Source: JBLIRR01 sp049472395 (GTDB lineage: Bacteria; SZUA-182; DTGQ01; JBLIRR01). Taken from it: a DNA stretch of 64,000 bases. The notes under the pieces are model-generated. The model had not been told where the DNA came from and made no database searches. It saw nothing but the letters and a program-made list of their open reading frames with translations. The position numbers were made by a program, and so were the translations under genes. The stretch's first letter is position 1; every line of letters begins with the position of its first letter. This document shows positions 34,961 to 43,689 of the stretch, piece after piece. The stretch spans positions 1-64,000 of the forward strand of contig JBLIRR010000023.1 in the NCBI GenBank assembly GCA_049472395.1, read 5' to 3'.

Positions 34961-36997
34961 ATGGAAAGGTCCTTTTTTTCTGTTCCTTCCATTGTTATGT
35001 CCCTTATTTTCATATTTTCTATTTCAGGGTGCACTCAGCAATATACGAAACAGTTAAATCGGAAAGATAATGGCGCCTTTTTCAGAGGTCGATGGTATAA
35101 TTATTATAAACGGGCTCTCGAATATATGGATGATCACGCCTATGGGAACGCAATTACAGATTTAAGAAAAGCTATCGAGCGGCGAGAGGAAGATCAACGG
35201 AGGGCTCGTACCTATGGGATGCACTTGGTGGATTATTTTCCTCATAGAGAGTTGGGCATAATCCATTATCGTACGGGTAATCTTGAAGAGGCGCACGCTG
35301 AACTTACACTTTCATTGAATCAATACCCTTCTGCCAAGGCCCGTTTCTACCTTGATAAGGTACGAAAGGCTATAATTGAGCGTGAAGGCAAGATAGTATC
35401 ACCACCCAAGCTTACTCTCAGTTATAAATCCTCAGAGATATGGATACGGGAAGATCCGATAGTCATCTCCGGCATTGCAGAGGATACACATTATGTATCT
35501 GAGATTATTATTAATGACGTGCCTTTTTATTTAAGGGCTTCACAAAAACATATTCCTTTTGAGAAAAAAATGCGTCTATCACAAGGAGACCATACTATCG
35601 AAGTAATTGCAAAAAATCTCATGGATAAAGTCACAACAGAGCAAATAATCATTCATGTGGATCGGGAGGGCCCGGTAATTGCTGTAAATGAAATTTTCCT
35701 TGAACATGATCTCACTGGCGATTGGGTAAACATTAATGGTTCTATGTATGATGGAAGTGGCGTTGTGAAATTAACCATTAATGGTCGGATTATCGCTATT
35801 GGAGAGGGAACCGATGTTTTATTCTCCCACAGGATACCCATACCTGCGGACCATTTAGCACTCGTTGCCTATGATCGTTTAGAAAACAAGACTTCAGCTC
35901 AAATATCCCTGTCCTCTTTGGAAACAAAACACTCTCCCATGCAGATAGCCTGTATATCCGACCGGACAAGTGAACTTCTTTATGCCACACAAGTAGCACC
36001 AAATGGGCTCGCACCTCATGATACACACTCACCGGAAATAACAATAAAGGATTGGACTGATACACAGACTGTGTTTCTTGAAAAAATACATCTTGATGGC
36101 ATGATAAAAGGTGAGAGTAATATAGTACATTTGACCATTAATAAGCGTCGCATAGATTACAGGCCTGGTAAGATAATATTCTTCAATCGCTTTCTTGAAC
36201 TTAAGGAAGGAGATAATAGTATAACTATAGAGGCAGAAGATGAAGCAGGCAATCAGGTGAGCAAAACAATTGCCATAAAAAGGAATATCCCTTGTGCCCT
36301 TAAACTGGAGGAGCGATTGTGCATTGCTATCTTCCCCTTTGAGCAAGGTTGGTCTATCTCAGATTTAAGCCTTTTTTTTCAGGCAAATCTTATCAATGCC
36401 CTCTTCAATCGAAAACGTGCTCTCGATAATCAAAAACGTTTTCGAATTGTGGATAGGGAACAACTGGATCGTATATTGCACGAGCACAAACTTAGCCGTT
36501 CCAATCTGATCAATAAAAAAACAGCCATAAAATTGGGGAGAATACTTGCTGCCCAATCAATCATAAGTGGAAATATCTATGAAAGCTCTGAAGGTCTTGA
36601 GATCGTTGCGCGGATAAAAGACACTGAGACCACAGAACTGCTTGCTACCGCGGATGTGTATGGTGAGATGAAGGATATTATAGCAATAAAACATCTTGCT
36701 GAGGCACTTGCTAGAGAGTTTCACCGGGAATTTCCTTTTGTAAATGGCTTAATCATAGAGAAGAAAGGAAAGAAATACATTATTACCGATTTAGGGCAGG
36801 ATAAGACTAAGGCAAACCGGAGGATTATCATTTATCGAGAAGAGCCGTTCGATAACCCGGAAATACATGGGAATGATTATAAAATTATTGATCGTGCCTT
36901 TATTATTAAGCACCTTAGTGATAAGGAGTCAAAGGCAGAGATGGTAAATGGAAAAAACAATATTATCAAATCAGAAGACAAAGTGATTACTCAATAA
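34961..36997 (+). CDS. Lipoprotein with TPR, Ig-like and CsgG-type domains
   Basis: The 678-residue protein has a lipoprotein signal (hydrophobic 10-20, lipobox ISGC with Cys24). Residues about 45-130 form TPR-like helices (YYKRALEYMDDHAYGNAITD, YRTGNLEEAHAELTL). Two or three Ig-like beta-sandwich repeats follow (about 140-430; DREGPVIAV, GDNSITIEAEDEAGNQ). Residues 445-610 match the CsgG/curli-assembly-type fold: CIAIFPFEQG, FRIVDREQLDRILHEHKL, KLGRILAAQSIISGNI. CsgG-type proteins assemble in the outer membrane or its inner face, often as secretion or sensing partners. It is the first gene of the operon, seven bases before the sigma factor gene. The carboxyl half of the CHAT protein downstream carries a paralogous CsgG-like domain. 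AAGGA precedes the ATG. Confidence 0.75.
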   Translation: MERSFFSVPSIVMSLIFIFSISGCTQQYTKQLNRKDNGAFFRGRWYNYYKRALEYMDDHAYGNAITDLRKAIERREEDQRRARTYGMHLVDYFPHRELGIIHYRTGNLEEAHAELTLSLNQYPSAKARFYLDKVRKAIIEREGKIVSPPKLTLSYKSSEIWIREDPIVISGIAEDTHYVSEIIINDVPFYLRASQKHIPFEKKMRLSQGDHTIEVIAKNLMDKVTTEQIIIHVDREGPVIAVNEIFLEHDLTGDWVNINGSMYDGSGVVKLTINGRIIAIGEGTDVLFSHRIPIPADHLALVAYDRLENKTSAQISLSSLETKHSPMQIACISDRTSELLYATQVAPNGLAPHDTHSPEITIKDWTDTQTVFLEKIHLDGMIKGESNIVHLTINKRRIDYRPGKIIFFNRFLELKEGDNSITIEAEDEAGNQVSKTIAIKRNIPCALKLEERLCIAIFPFEQGWSISDLSLFFQANLINALFNRKRALDNQKRFRIVDREQLDRILHEHKLSRSNLINKKTAIKLGRILAAQSIISGNIYESSEGLEIVARIKDTETTELLATADVYGEMKDIIAIKHLAEALAREFHREFPFVNGLIIEKKGKKYIITDLGQDKTKANRRIIIYREEPFDNPEIHGNDYKIIDRAFIIKHLSDKESKAEMVNGKNNIIKSEDKVITQ

Positions 36998-37004
36998 TAG
37001 GCTC

Positions 37005-37625
37005 ATGGAAGAATTAACGGATCAAGAAATTCTTGCGGGATGTTTATCTGGAAATATCCAAATGCAAGAAGCATTTGTAAAGCGCTTTTCTAATGATGTT
37101 TACAGAGCTGTTCAATATGCCTTTCAAAAATATATCCGTAGGTATTCACAACCGGAGGATTTTGAGGACCTTCATAATACTGTATTTTTGAAAATTTTTG
37201 AAAACAGGTGGAAAAAATTGAGGCAATATAATGGGAGTTGTAAGCTTTCCACCTGGATCAAGCTTATTGCCGCAAGGACTGTAATTGACCATTTACGCAA
37301 GAAGAAAAAAGATCCCCCTTATAAAAAAATTAAATCCCTTGAAGAAATTATAGCTTACATTCAAGATATATCAGCGAATACCTTATCTGTAATAGAAGAA
37401 GAGGAGGAAGAAGAAAAGTATCGTTTGATTGAAACGGCAATGCGAAGAATGACTCCAAGATATCGGTTGTTTTTTAAACTTCTTTTTTATAAAGGCCTTT
37501 CCTTAAATGAAATAATGGATATAATGAAAATATCTATGGAAAATGCATATTCACTGAAACATAGAGCACTCAAACAATTAAAATCTCTTATCAAGGAAGA
37601 AATAAAGTGCAAGGAAAAACTATAA
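37005..37625 (+). CDS. ECF-type sigma-70 family RNA polymerase sigma factor
   Basis: The 206-residue protein has sigma region 2 (about 20-95): FEDLHNTVFLKIFENRWKKL, then CKLSTWIKLIAARTVIDHLR, which corresponds to the -10 recognition and core-binding helices. Region 4 (about 140-200) is a helix-turn-helix with SLNEIMDIMKISMENAYSLK and RALKQLKSL. There is no region 1 or 3, so this is an ECF sigma. It would direct RNA polymerase to a small regulon, very probably including this operon. The gene starts seven bases after the lipoprotein stop. It is very similar to the carboxyl half of the next protein, including a run of 31 identical bases (37209-37239 against 38553-38583). Confidence 0.85.
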   Translation: MEELTDQEILAGCLSGNIQMQEAFVKRFSNDVYRAVQYAFQKYIRRYSQPEDFEDLHNTVFLKIFENRWKKLRQYNGSCKLSTWIKLIAARTVIDHLRKKKKDPPYKKIKSLEEIIAYIQDISANTLSVIEEEEEEEKYRLIETAMRRMTPRYRLFFKLLFYKGLSLNEIMDIMKISMENAYSLKHRALKQLKSLIKEEIKCKEKL

Positions 37626-37627
37626 TT

Positions 37628-37650
37628 TTCGTCTAAGGAAAGTAGAAGGA
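37628..37650 (+). repeat. Duplicated intergenic motif, copy 1
   Basis: The 23-base stretch TTCGTCTAAGGAAAGTAGAA and its next three bases recur at 38986-39008 with two differences. Both copies lie in the spacer before an anti-sigma-type gene and about 50-65 bases before its ATG. They are part of the duplicated sigma/anti-sigma unit and might also be a promoter or processing element for that unit. Confidence 0.6.
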
Positions 37651-37712
37651 TTTATGCATAATATTGAGCATATTATTTTATTTAACCTTGCTCATTTAAT
37701 CAGGGGCTCATA

Positions 37713-38948
37713 ATGAAAAAAGAATGCATTGGGGAAGAAAAACTTATAGACTATTTGAAAGAACGCCTTTCTGATAAAGAGCGTGCTGAAGTAAAGGATC
37801 ATTTGAGCCATTGCAATAAATGTGTAGACGCGCTTATTATGACCAAGAGAATTATTAGTGATGAGCACCTTCCTGATGCGGTGCAGACTCCATTTGTATC
37901 TTTTTCTGAAAATATCACAAAAAGGGTTATCGAAAAAGTAAAAGCACTTGATGATAAGACTATATATTGTGATTGTAAAAGAGCATACCACTGTATATTA
38001 AAGAAAATATGCCAGTATTTAGAATTGCTTCTCGATTGGTTGGGCATCAATAATGCCTTTCTTGCCACAGTCCGAGGTCCTAAAACAATTACTGAAGACT
38101 ATACCACAGTAAAAAAGTCTTTTAAAGATCTTAGGGCTGAGATCGAATTTGAAAAAAGAGGCCTTAATCGCTTCTTGATAAGAGTAATGCTCTTTAAAGA
38201 AAACCTCTCGACCCAACCGGTAAGAGTGACGCTAATACACAACCACCGGGAAGTATCTTCTTTCCTTGTCAGTGAAAAAACAGCACTTTTTGAAGATATT
38301 TCCTGCGGTTCCTATGTGCTTATCTTTACACAAGGTAGTAAAAGGATAGAGGAATATCCCTTTAGAATTAATTTTACAGATCAAGAAATTCGTGATGGAT
38401 GCCTCTTAGGAAATACCCAACTTCAAGCAGAATTTATAAACCAGTTCACTTATAATGTTAAACAGGCCATCCGAAATGTCCTTCCTAAAAAACAAATGAG
38501 CTACTATGACGATCTCCATAATACTGTATTTGAAAGAGTTATTGAGAATGAGTGGAAAAAATTGAGGCAATATAATGGGAGTTCCAAGCTTTCTACCTGG
38601 ATCAATAAAATTGCCAAGAATATTGTAATTGACCATATCCGTCATGAAGGGCGGGATGCCATGGGCTGTACGAGTGAAATTATACCATCTGAACTTATCG
38701 ATAGCCTTCAAGGTAAGGCCGAAGATCCTTTATCTTTAGTGGAAAAAAAGGAAAACTACTATTTGATCGTAAAAGCAGTGCAAGAAATGCCTTCAAATTA
38801 CAGGCTAATTTTAGAAGATCGTTTTTTTGAAGGCCTTACCTATAATAAAATAGCAGAAAAAATGGGAATATCTTTAAGTAATGCTTATACAATGACAAGT
38901 AGGGCAATGAAAAAATTAAAATTTCTCATTAATATAATGATAGATTGA
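37713..38948 (+). CDS. Anti-sigma-like protein fused to an ECF sigma factor
   Basis: The 411-residue protein joins two normally separate proteins. Residues 1-45 form a zinc anti-sigma (ZAS/zf-HC2-like) motif: DHLSHCNKCVDAL (HxxxCxxC). Residues about 130-215 form a beta-rich domain (VRVTLIHNHREVSSFLV, GSYVLIFTQGSKRIEEYPFRI). This front half matches the stand-alone protein at 39058-39744 along its length. Residues about 218-411 are a sigma factor (TDQEIRDGCLLGNTQ, YYDDLHNTVFERVIENEWKK, SSKLSTWINKIAKNIVIDHI, YNKIAEKMGISLSNAYTM) that matches the gene at 37005. No membrane segment is seen, so the protein is cytoplasmic. The fusion places inhibitor and sigma in one chain; it could be self-inhibiting or a titrating decoy. 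CAGGGG precedes the ATG. Confidence 0.75.
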   Translation: MKKECIGEEKLIDYLKERLSDKERAEVKDHLSHCNKCVDALIMTKRIISDEHLPDAVQTPFVSFSENITKRVIEKVKALDDKTIYCDCKRAYHCILKKICQYLELLLDWLGINNAFLATVRGPKTITEDYTTVKKSFKDLRAEIEFEKRGLNRFLIRVMLFKENLSTQPVRVTLIHNHREVSSFLVSEKTALFEDISCGSYVLIFTQGSKRIEEYPFRINFTDQEIRDGCLLGNTQLQAEFINQFTYNVKQAIRNVLPKKQMSYYDDLHNTVFERVIENEWKKLRQYNGSSKLSTWINKIAKNIVIDHIRHEGRDAMGCTSEIIPSELIDSLQGKAEDPLSLVEKKENYYLIVKAVQEMPSNYRLILEDRFFEGLTYNKIAEKMGISLSNAYTMTSRAMKKLKFLINIMID

Positions 38949-38985
38949 TGTATAATAAAAATAGAAAACTAAAAAAATTATAAAT

Positions 38986-39008
38986 TTCGTTTAAAGAAAG
39001 TAGAAGGA
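38986..39008 (+). repeat. Duplicated intergenic motif, copy 2
   Basis: This is the second copy of the 23-base motif at 37628-37650 (here TTCGTTTAAAGAAAGTAGAA and three more bases). Just before both downstream start codons the sequence TTAATCAGGG is also shared (AATCAGGGG and AATCAGGGA), which acts as the ribosome binding site. Confidence 0.6.
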
Positions 39009-39057
39009 GTTTGTGGTAGTATGTATTTGATCCTGTGCAATTAATCAGGGAGATATA

Positions 39058-39744
39058 ATGACAAGAAAATGTGTTGGGGAAGAAATTCTTATAGACTATC
39101 TGGAAGATCGCCTTTCTGATAAAGAACGTGCTGAAGTAGAGGAACATTTGAGCAATTGCGATAAATGTATGGATGTGCTTATTATGGGCAAGAGAATGGT
39201 GGATGATGAGCGCCTTCCTGATGCGGAACAGACTCCACTAGAACCAGTTCCTGACCATGTCACTAGGCAGGCCATTGAAAAGTTAAAAGCGCTTGATAAT
39301 AGGAGTATCTTTGAGAGATTTTTTCAAATTTTTACGTCAGATATTCCACAATGTGCATTTAAATTTTCAGAATGGTTCTCTGATTTGTTCGACAAACCCG
39401 CTTTTGCCCCAGTCCGGGGCAATCAAAGCATCATGGCAAAAGACTATATTACGGTAAAAAAGTCTTTTAAAAACCTTGATATTGAGATCGAATTTGAAAA
39501 AAGAGGGCCTGATCGCTCAATGATAAGAATAATGTCCCTAGAAAAAAATCTCTCAATACAACCGGTAAGAGTGACTTTGATGCGTGATGGCCTGGAATTA
39601 TCCTCCCATCTTATTAGCAAAGAGGGAGCACTTTTTGAAGATATTCCCTTCGGTTCCTATGTGTTCATTTTTACACAAGGAGGCAAAAAAATGGGAGAAT
39701 ATCCCTTCAGAATTAAGGAAACTAAAAGGAAATTAAAGAAGTGA
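39058..39744 (+). CDS. Soluble zinc anti-sigma factor
   Basis: The 228-residue protein has the ZAS motif HLSNCDKCMDVL (HxxxCxxC) near residues 30-41, a linker helix, a middle segment, and a carboxyl beta domain (VRVTLMRDGLELSSHLIS, FGSYVFIFTQGGKKMGEYPF). That domain resembles a carboxypeptidase-regulatory or PEGA-like sandwich. There is no membrane segment, unlike classical envelope-stress anti-sigma factors. It should bind the ECF sigma of this locus and release it upon a cytoplasmic signal, with the beta domain as a likely sensor. It is a paralogue of the front half of the previous protein. Its stop overlaps the GTG of the CHAT gene (GTGA), which suggests a tight stoichiometric link to the protease. 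Confidence 0.75.
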   Translation: MTRKCVGEEILIDYLEDRLSDKERAEVEEHLSNCDKCMDVLIMGKRMVDDERLPDAEQTPLEPVPDHVTRQAIEKLKALDNRSIFERFFQIFTSDIPQCAFKFSEWFSDLFDKPAFAPVRGNQSIMAKDYITVKKSFKNLDIEIEFEKRGPDRSMIRIMSLEKNLSIQPVRVTLMRDGLELSSHLISKEGALFEDIPFGSYVFIFTQGGKKMGEYPFRIKETKRKLKK

Positions 39745-42263
39745 CAAAAGAATTCCCCCGCCCGTCGGTTTTTCATATTGAGGGATTTTGTCAGGGAGAG
39801 CGTCTTCATATTACCCCAAGTGAGTGTTTGAAAGGCGAAGTGAGCACCCTCCTCCCTTATGAAGAGATTCGGATTTCAAAAGAAATGGTGGAGACGAAAT
39901 GCCACGAATTAGTGAAAATCCTCAATATGGCGAATCAGCGAGGGAAAATACGCCCCGATATTCTGGGAAGACTTCGGGAAATTGGGCAAATTTTTCATGA
40001 CGAACTCCTCTCTCCTGCTTTGAAAGAGAAACTGCGAACAACCAAAGCCACATTTCTCCATCTCACCCTAAATGAGGAGCTGGTCCAAATCCCCTGGGAA
40101 TTACTTTATGATGGCGAGCAATTTCTATGTCAGCGATTCAACATGGGCCGTACTGTTAAATTTAATATGGGCTATAATGTAAAAAATAAGCAAAAATCCC
40201 TTAGCACTAAAGACAGAAAATTGATTCCTCCTTTAAAAATACTCATACTAGCAGATCCTAAAAAGGATCTCAAGGGTGCTAATATTGAAGGAAGGCTCCT
40301 TCGCGCTTCGATGGACCAGCAAAATGGTGCTGCCTGGGCAGACTTCTATGCTGATAACATACTAGTTAGTTTCATTAAAGATAAAATACGCAATTATGAC
40401 CTTGTGCATTTTGCGGGACATGCGGATTATCATGCTGATAATCCAAATGAGAGCGGATGGCAGTTGAGTAATGGGACTTTTAAAGCGAAGGATATTGAAA
40501 AGATGGCAGGTACAGGTACCATGCCTTCACTTATCTTCTCTAATGCTTGTCAATCAGCCCCAACTGAAGAATGGGTGGTGAATGATAAGTTTCAAGATGA
40601 AATTTTCGGCATTGCTAATGCCTTCCTCCTGGCAGGTGTGAAACATTATATCGGAACTTTTTGGGAAATATTAGATGAACCGGGGAGCAAGTTTGCTTTG
40701 AAATTTTATGAATATTTATTTAATGGTTGTCCCATTGGTAAAGCAATCCGGAAGGCGAGAGTTGCTCTGGCCGAAAAGTATGGAGAAGAGTCTATTGTGT
40801 GGGCAAGTTACGTACTTTATGGGGATCCTACATTCACTTATATAGATCACAGTATCCGCCAACCATTGGAAAAAGAAAAGGAGGAACCTCATACTAATAC
40901 TGATCCAGCAAGTATAAGAACTGGCGAGAAAAGCTTTTTTGAAGCGAGGAGTGAACCACACGAGGGCCGACGTTTGCGTAGTATAATCGCAAGATTTATA
41001 GCAGGATTTATTGTAGTGGCATTGGTTTTTCTCTTCTGGATGTATACAATTCCTCATAATAAGTCCGAACAACAAGCCCTCACTTCCTATTACGCAGGAA
41101 ATTTTCAAGAGGCTATTAATAATTGCCAGATTCTTGAGGAAAAGAATCCAGAACGTTCTTTGAGTTATCTTATCCGCGGTAATATTCATTTTTATAAGGG
41201 GGATAGGAAACAGGCATCCTCATGGTACCATAAGGCACTAGAGGCAAAAGAAGGATCAAAAACCGAAAAAGCAGATGCGCTCCTAGGGCTTGGCCGTTAT
41301 GCCTCTATAGAGGGCAACATAAATGAGGCAATGGAATATTATCAAAGGGCGGTTAAGCTGGCACCAGACAAAGGAGATGCATACCTTGCCCTGGCTGAAT
41401 TGGAAGACCGGATGGGAAATCATAATGAAGCACATAAGCTTTTTAATCAGGCTAAGGATCTATCGCCTCATGAACGTCACATCGAGGTCATTGCCAATGA
41501 AATAGAAGAAAAGGCAGCTCTTGCAAGAAACAGAGAAAAAAGAGAAAGGATCGATAGATTGATCAATGAGTTTCTTGAAAATCCTAATGAGATTACTCCA
41601 CTTCCTCCTCATGATGGTTGGTCCTCCTTCCCCCTCACGGTGTGGGTGATGGATTTGGAAAACATTGGCTACAGCTTACAGGAGGGAAAAGAAAGACTTA
41701 TCACCGCAGGCATAAAAAGCAGTTTTATAAATAAATCACGAGCGAAAATCGTAGATCGTAGCATCCTGGATTACCTCATGGAAGAGTTAAAACGTGGAAG
41801 TTCCCCATTAGCAGATCGAGTAACTGCACTTTCCATAGGCAGGCTTGTCGCAGCGAGGATTATAGTATCAGGGCAAGTAAGCTATGAAGGGCCTCTAACA
41901 CAGATCATTTACTATGTAACCGAGACAGAGACCAGTGAGGTAACCATAGTAAAAGAAGAAACGTTTAAAGGCCTTATATCACCATCCGAAATCGCACAGA
42001 GAATTTCCAGCATCCTCGTAGATGAATTGAATCAAATTTATCCACTTCAGGGGAAAATAAGTGAGGTTCAGAAAGATGAAATAATTCTCAATATAGGGAA
42101 GGCCCACGGTGTTAAAAATGCTTATCAGTTCAAGGTGGTTGATACGGATTTCATCCTTGAGATAAAAGGGATTCTTTCAGAGCAAAGCATTGCGGTCGTA
42201 AAAGCAGGTTCTGGCAGCATTACACCAGGGTTGAGGGTAAAGTTTCTGGATTCAAGCCCTTAG
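39741..42263 (+). CDS. CHAT-domain protease with membrane span, TPR and CsgG-like domain
   Basis: The 840-residue protein starts with GTG overlapping the anti-sigma stop. Residues about 50-380 are a CHAT (caspase-like, clan CD) domain with the catalytic dyad His227 (DLVHFAGHADYH) and Cys270 (SLIFSNACQSA). Supporting blocks are VQIPWELLYDGEQFL, GVKHYIGTFWEI and WASYVLYGDPTF. A single membrane segment lies at about 411-433. TPR repeats follow (about 445-590), and then a CsgG-like domain (about 620-790; VWVMDLENIGYS, KIVDRSILDYLMEELK, ALSIGRLVAARIIVSG), paralogous to that of the lipoprotein at 34961. The CHAT part would face the cytoplasm and the TPR/CsgG part the periplasm, so the protein could pass an envelope signal inward to a protease. 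The anti-sigma factors are plausible targets; this is inference. Confidence 0.85.
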   Translation: MTKEFPRPSVFHIEGFCQGERLHITPSECLKGEVSTLLPYEEIRISKEMVETKCHELVKILNMANQRGKIRPDILGRLREIGQIFHDELLSPALKEKLRTTKATFLHLTLNEELVQIPWELLYDGEQFLCQRFNMGRTVKFNMGYNVKNKQKSLSTKDRKLIPPLKILILADPKKDLKGANIEGRLLRASMDQQNGAAWADFYADNILVSFIKDKIRNYDLVHFAGHADYHADNPNESGWQLSNGTFKAKDIEKMAGTGTMPSLIFSNACQSAPTEEWVVNDKFQDEIFGIANAFLLAGVKHYIGTFWEILDEPGSKFALKFYEYLFNGCPIGKAIRKARVALAEKYGEESIVWASYVLYGDPTFTYIDHSIRQPLEKEKEEPHTNTDPASIRTGEKSFFEARSEPHEGRRLRSIIARFIAGFIVVALVFLFWMYTIPHNKSEQQALTSYYAGNFQEAINNCQILEEKNPERSLSYLIRGNIHFYKGDRKQASSWYHKALEAKEGSKTEKADALLGLGRYASIEGNINEAMEYYQRAVKLAPDKGDAYLALAELEDRMGNHNEAHKLFNQAKDLSPHERHIEVIANEIEEKAALARNREKRERIDRLINEFLENPNEITPLPPHDGWSSFPLTVWVMDLENIGYSLQEGKERLITAGIKSSFINKSRAKIVDRSILDYLMEELKRGSSPLADRVTALSIGRLVAARIIVSGQVSYEGPLTQIIYYVTETETSEVTIVKEETFKGLISPSEIAQRISSILVDELNQIYPLQGKISEVQKDEIILNIGKAHGVKNAYQFKVVDTDFILEIKGILSEQSIAVVKAGSGSITPGLRVKFLDSSP

Positions 42264-42297
42264 AAAAGTTGAATTGAAACATTGTTGGGTAAATCAT

Positions 42298-43689
42298 ATG
42301 ACATTCTTAACTGCCAATTCACAATCATATCAACATGGTGTGGCTATCAGGAGCTTTTACCTGTTTTTAGTATGTATTCTCCTTCTATACAGCAGACTTA
42401 CAAATCTTTCCTTCGCACAGCAAGTATGGAGGATTGAAATGCCTTCATCTCCCAATCCTGTGGGTTCAGGTGCCAGGGCGCTTGGTATGGGCGGAGCGTT
42501 CATCGCTATTGCAGATGATGCCACGGCAGCCTCCTGGAATCCCGGAGGACTTGTTCAATTAGAAGAACCTGAATTTTCAATCGTTAGTGCATACACCCAT
42601 CGCATGCACGAAAACGAATTTGGGACAAATCCAGAGGCATCAGGGACACAACTTGTCTCTTACTCCAGAGTTAATTACCTCAGCGCTGCTTATCCTTTTG
42701 CTCTCTTTGGCCGTAGGATGCTTATATCACCAAACTATCAACACCTTTTCGATTTCACCCGGAAGGCTTCATTCCCCTTAGAACAGCATACAGATACACT
42801 CTCATTATTTCAAAATTATGAGAGTCGAATGAATGGCAGCCTTTCTGCTATTGGTATCGCATATTGTGTTCAGATTACCCCAGTCTTTTCCTTCGGTGTT
42901 ACATTGAATCTCTGGGAGGATGGTCTTTATAAAAATGAATGGAAAGAAAAATCATATCAAAGGGGCTCCGGCTTACTCAGCAGTGACGATGCATCCTATT
43001 CCTTTTCCTTTGAAATTAAAAGTCTCAGCCGCTATTCCTTTAGTGGGCGTAACGCAAATTTTGGCATTTTATGGGATATAAACAAGAGATTGACTATGGG
43101 CATAGTTCTCAAGACTCCTTTTAAGGCAGATCTTATTCATACATTTCGGTGCAATGAATCGCTCATATTTCCTGATAATCCAGAGAGCAATATAGAAGAC
43201 TCAAGTGATGATACATCCAAGAAGAAACTGGATATGCCCATGTCATATGGTATCGGTATCGCATACCGATTCTCTGATAATTTTACTGCTGCTCTTGATA
43301 TTTATAGGACAGAATGGAGTGATTTTATCTTGACAGATTCAGACGGTAACAAGACATCACCCATAAGTCTAAAACCTCCTTCTGAATCCGATATCAATGA
43401 CACTACCCAGATTCGTTTTGGCATAGAACATCTTTTCATTGGACCGAAATATTTGATTCCCGTGCGTTATGGCATTTTCTACGATCCTGCTCCAGCGGTG
43501 AAACAGCCTGATGATTATTTTGGCATTAGTCTTGGATCCGGAATATCCATTCACCCTTTTATATTTGATATTACGTACCATTATCGATTTGGGAATGAAG
43601 TGGGCAGGTCCATGTTACAAGCCCTTGATTTTTCTCAGGATCTTCATGAGCATACGATATATTCTTCGTTGATCATTCACTTTAGATAG
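42298..43689 (+). CDS. OmpP1/FadL-type outer-membrane barrel protein
   Basis: The start is taken at ATG 42298; the upstream TTG at 42274 is less likely. The protein of about 463 residues has a signal peptide ending near LSFAQQ. The mature start has the FadL/TodX-type block GARALGMGGAFIAIADDATA and SWNPGGL, the plug and hatch region. Amphipathic strands with aromatic girdles run to the end (VNYLSAAYPFALF, SFGVTLNLWEDG, YRIFDITYHYRF-like ends), finishing in LIIHFR. Such barrels carry hydrophobic substrates across the outer membrane. It follows the CHAT gene by about 34 bases and is convergent with the 3086-residue gene, overlapping it by eight bases. It may be a target or outer-membrane part of the CsgG-CHAT system. 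Confidence 0.75.
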   Translation: MTFLTANSQSYQHGVAIRSFYLFLVCILLLYSRLTNLSFAQQVWRIEMPSSPNPVGSGARALGMGGAFIAIADDATAASWNPGGLVQLEEPEFSIVSAYTHRMHENEFGTNPEASGTQLVSYSRVNYLSAAYPFALFGRRMLISPNYQHLFDFTRKASFPLEQHTDTLSLFQNYESRMNGSLSAIGIAYCVQITPVFSFGVTLNLWEDGLYKNEWKEKSYQRGSGLLSSDDASYSFSFEIKSLSRYSFSGRNANFGILWDINKRLTMGIVLKTPFKADLIHTFRCNESLIFPDNPESNIEDSSDDTSKKKLDMPMSYGIGIAYRFSDNFTAALDIYRTEWSDFILTDSDGNKTSPISLKPPSESDINDTTQIRFGIEHLFIGPKYLIPVRYGIFYDPAPAVKQPDDYFGISLGSGISIHPFIFDITYHYRFGNEVGRSMLQALDFSQDLHEHTIYSSLIIHFR

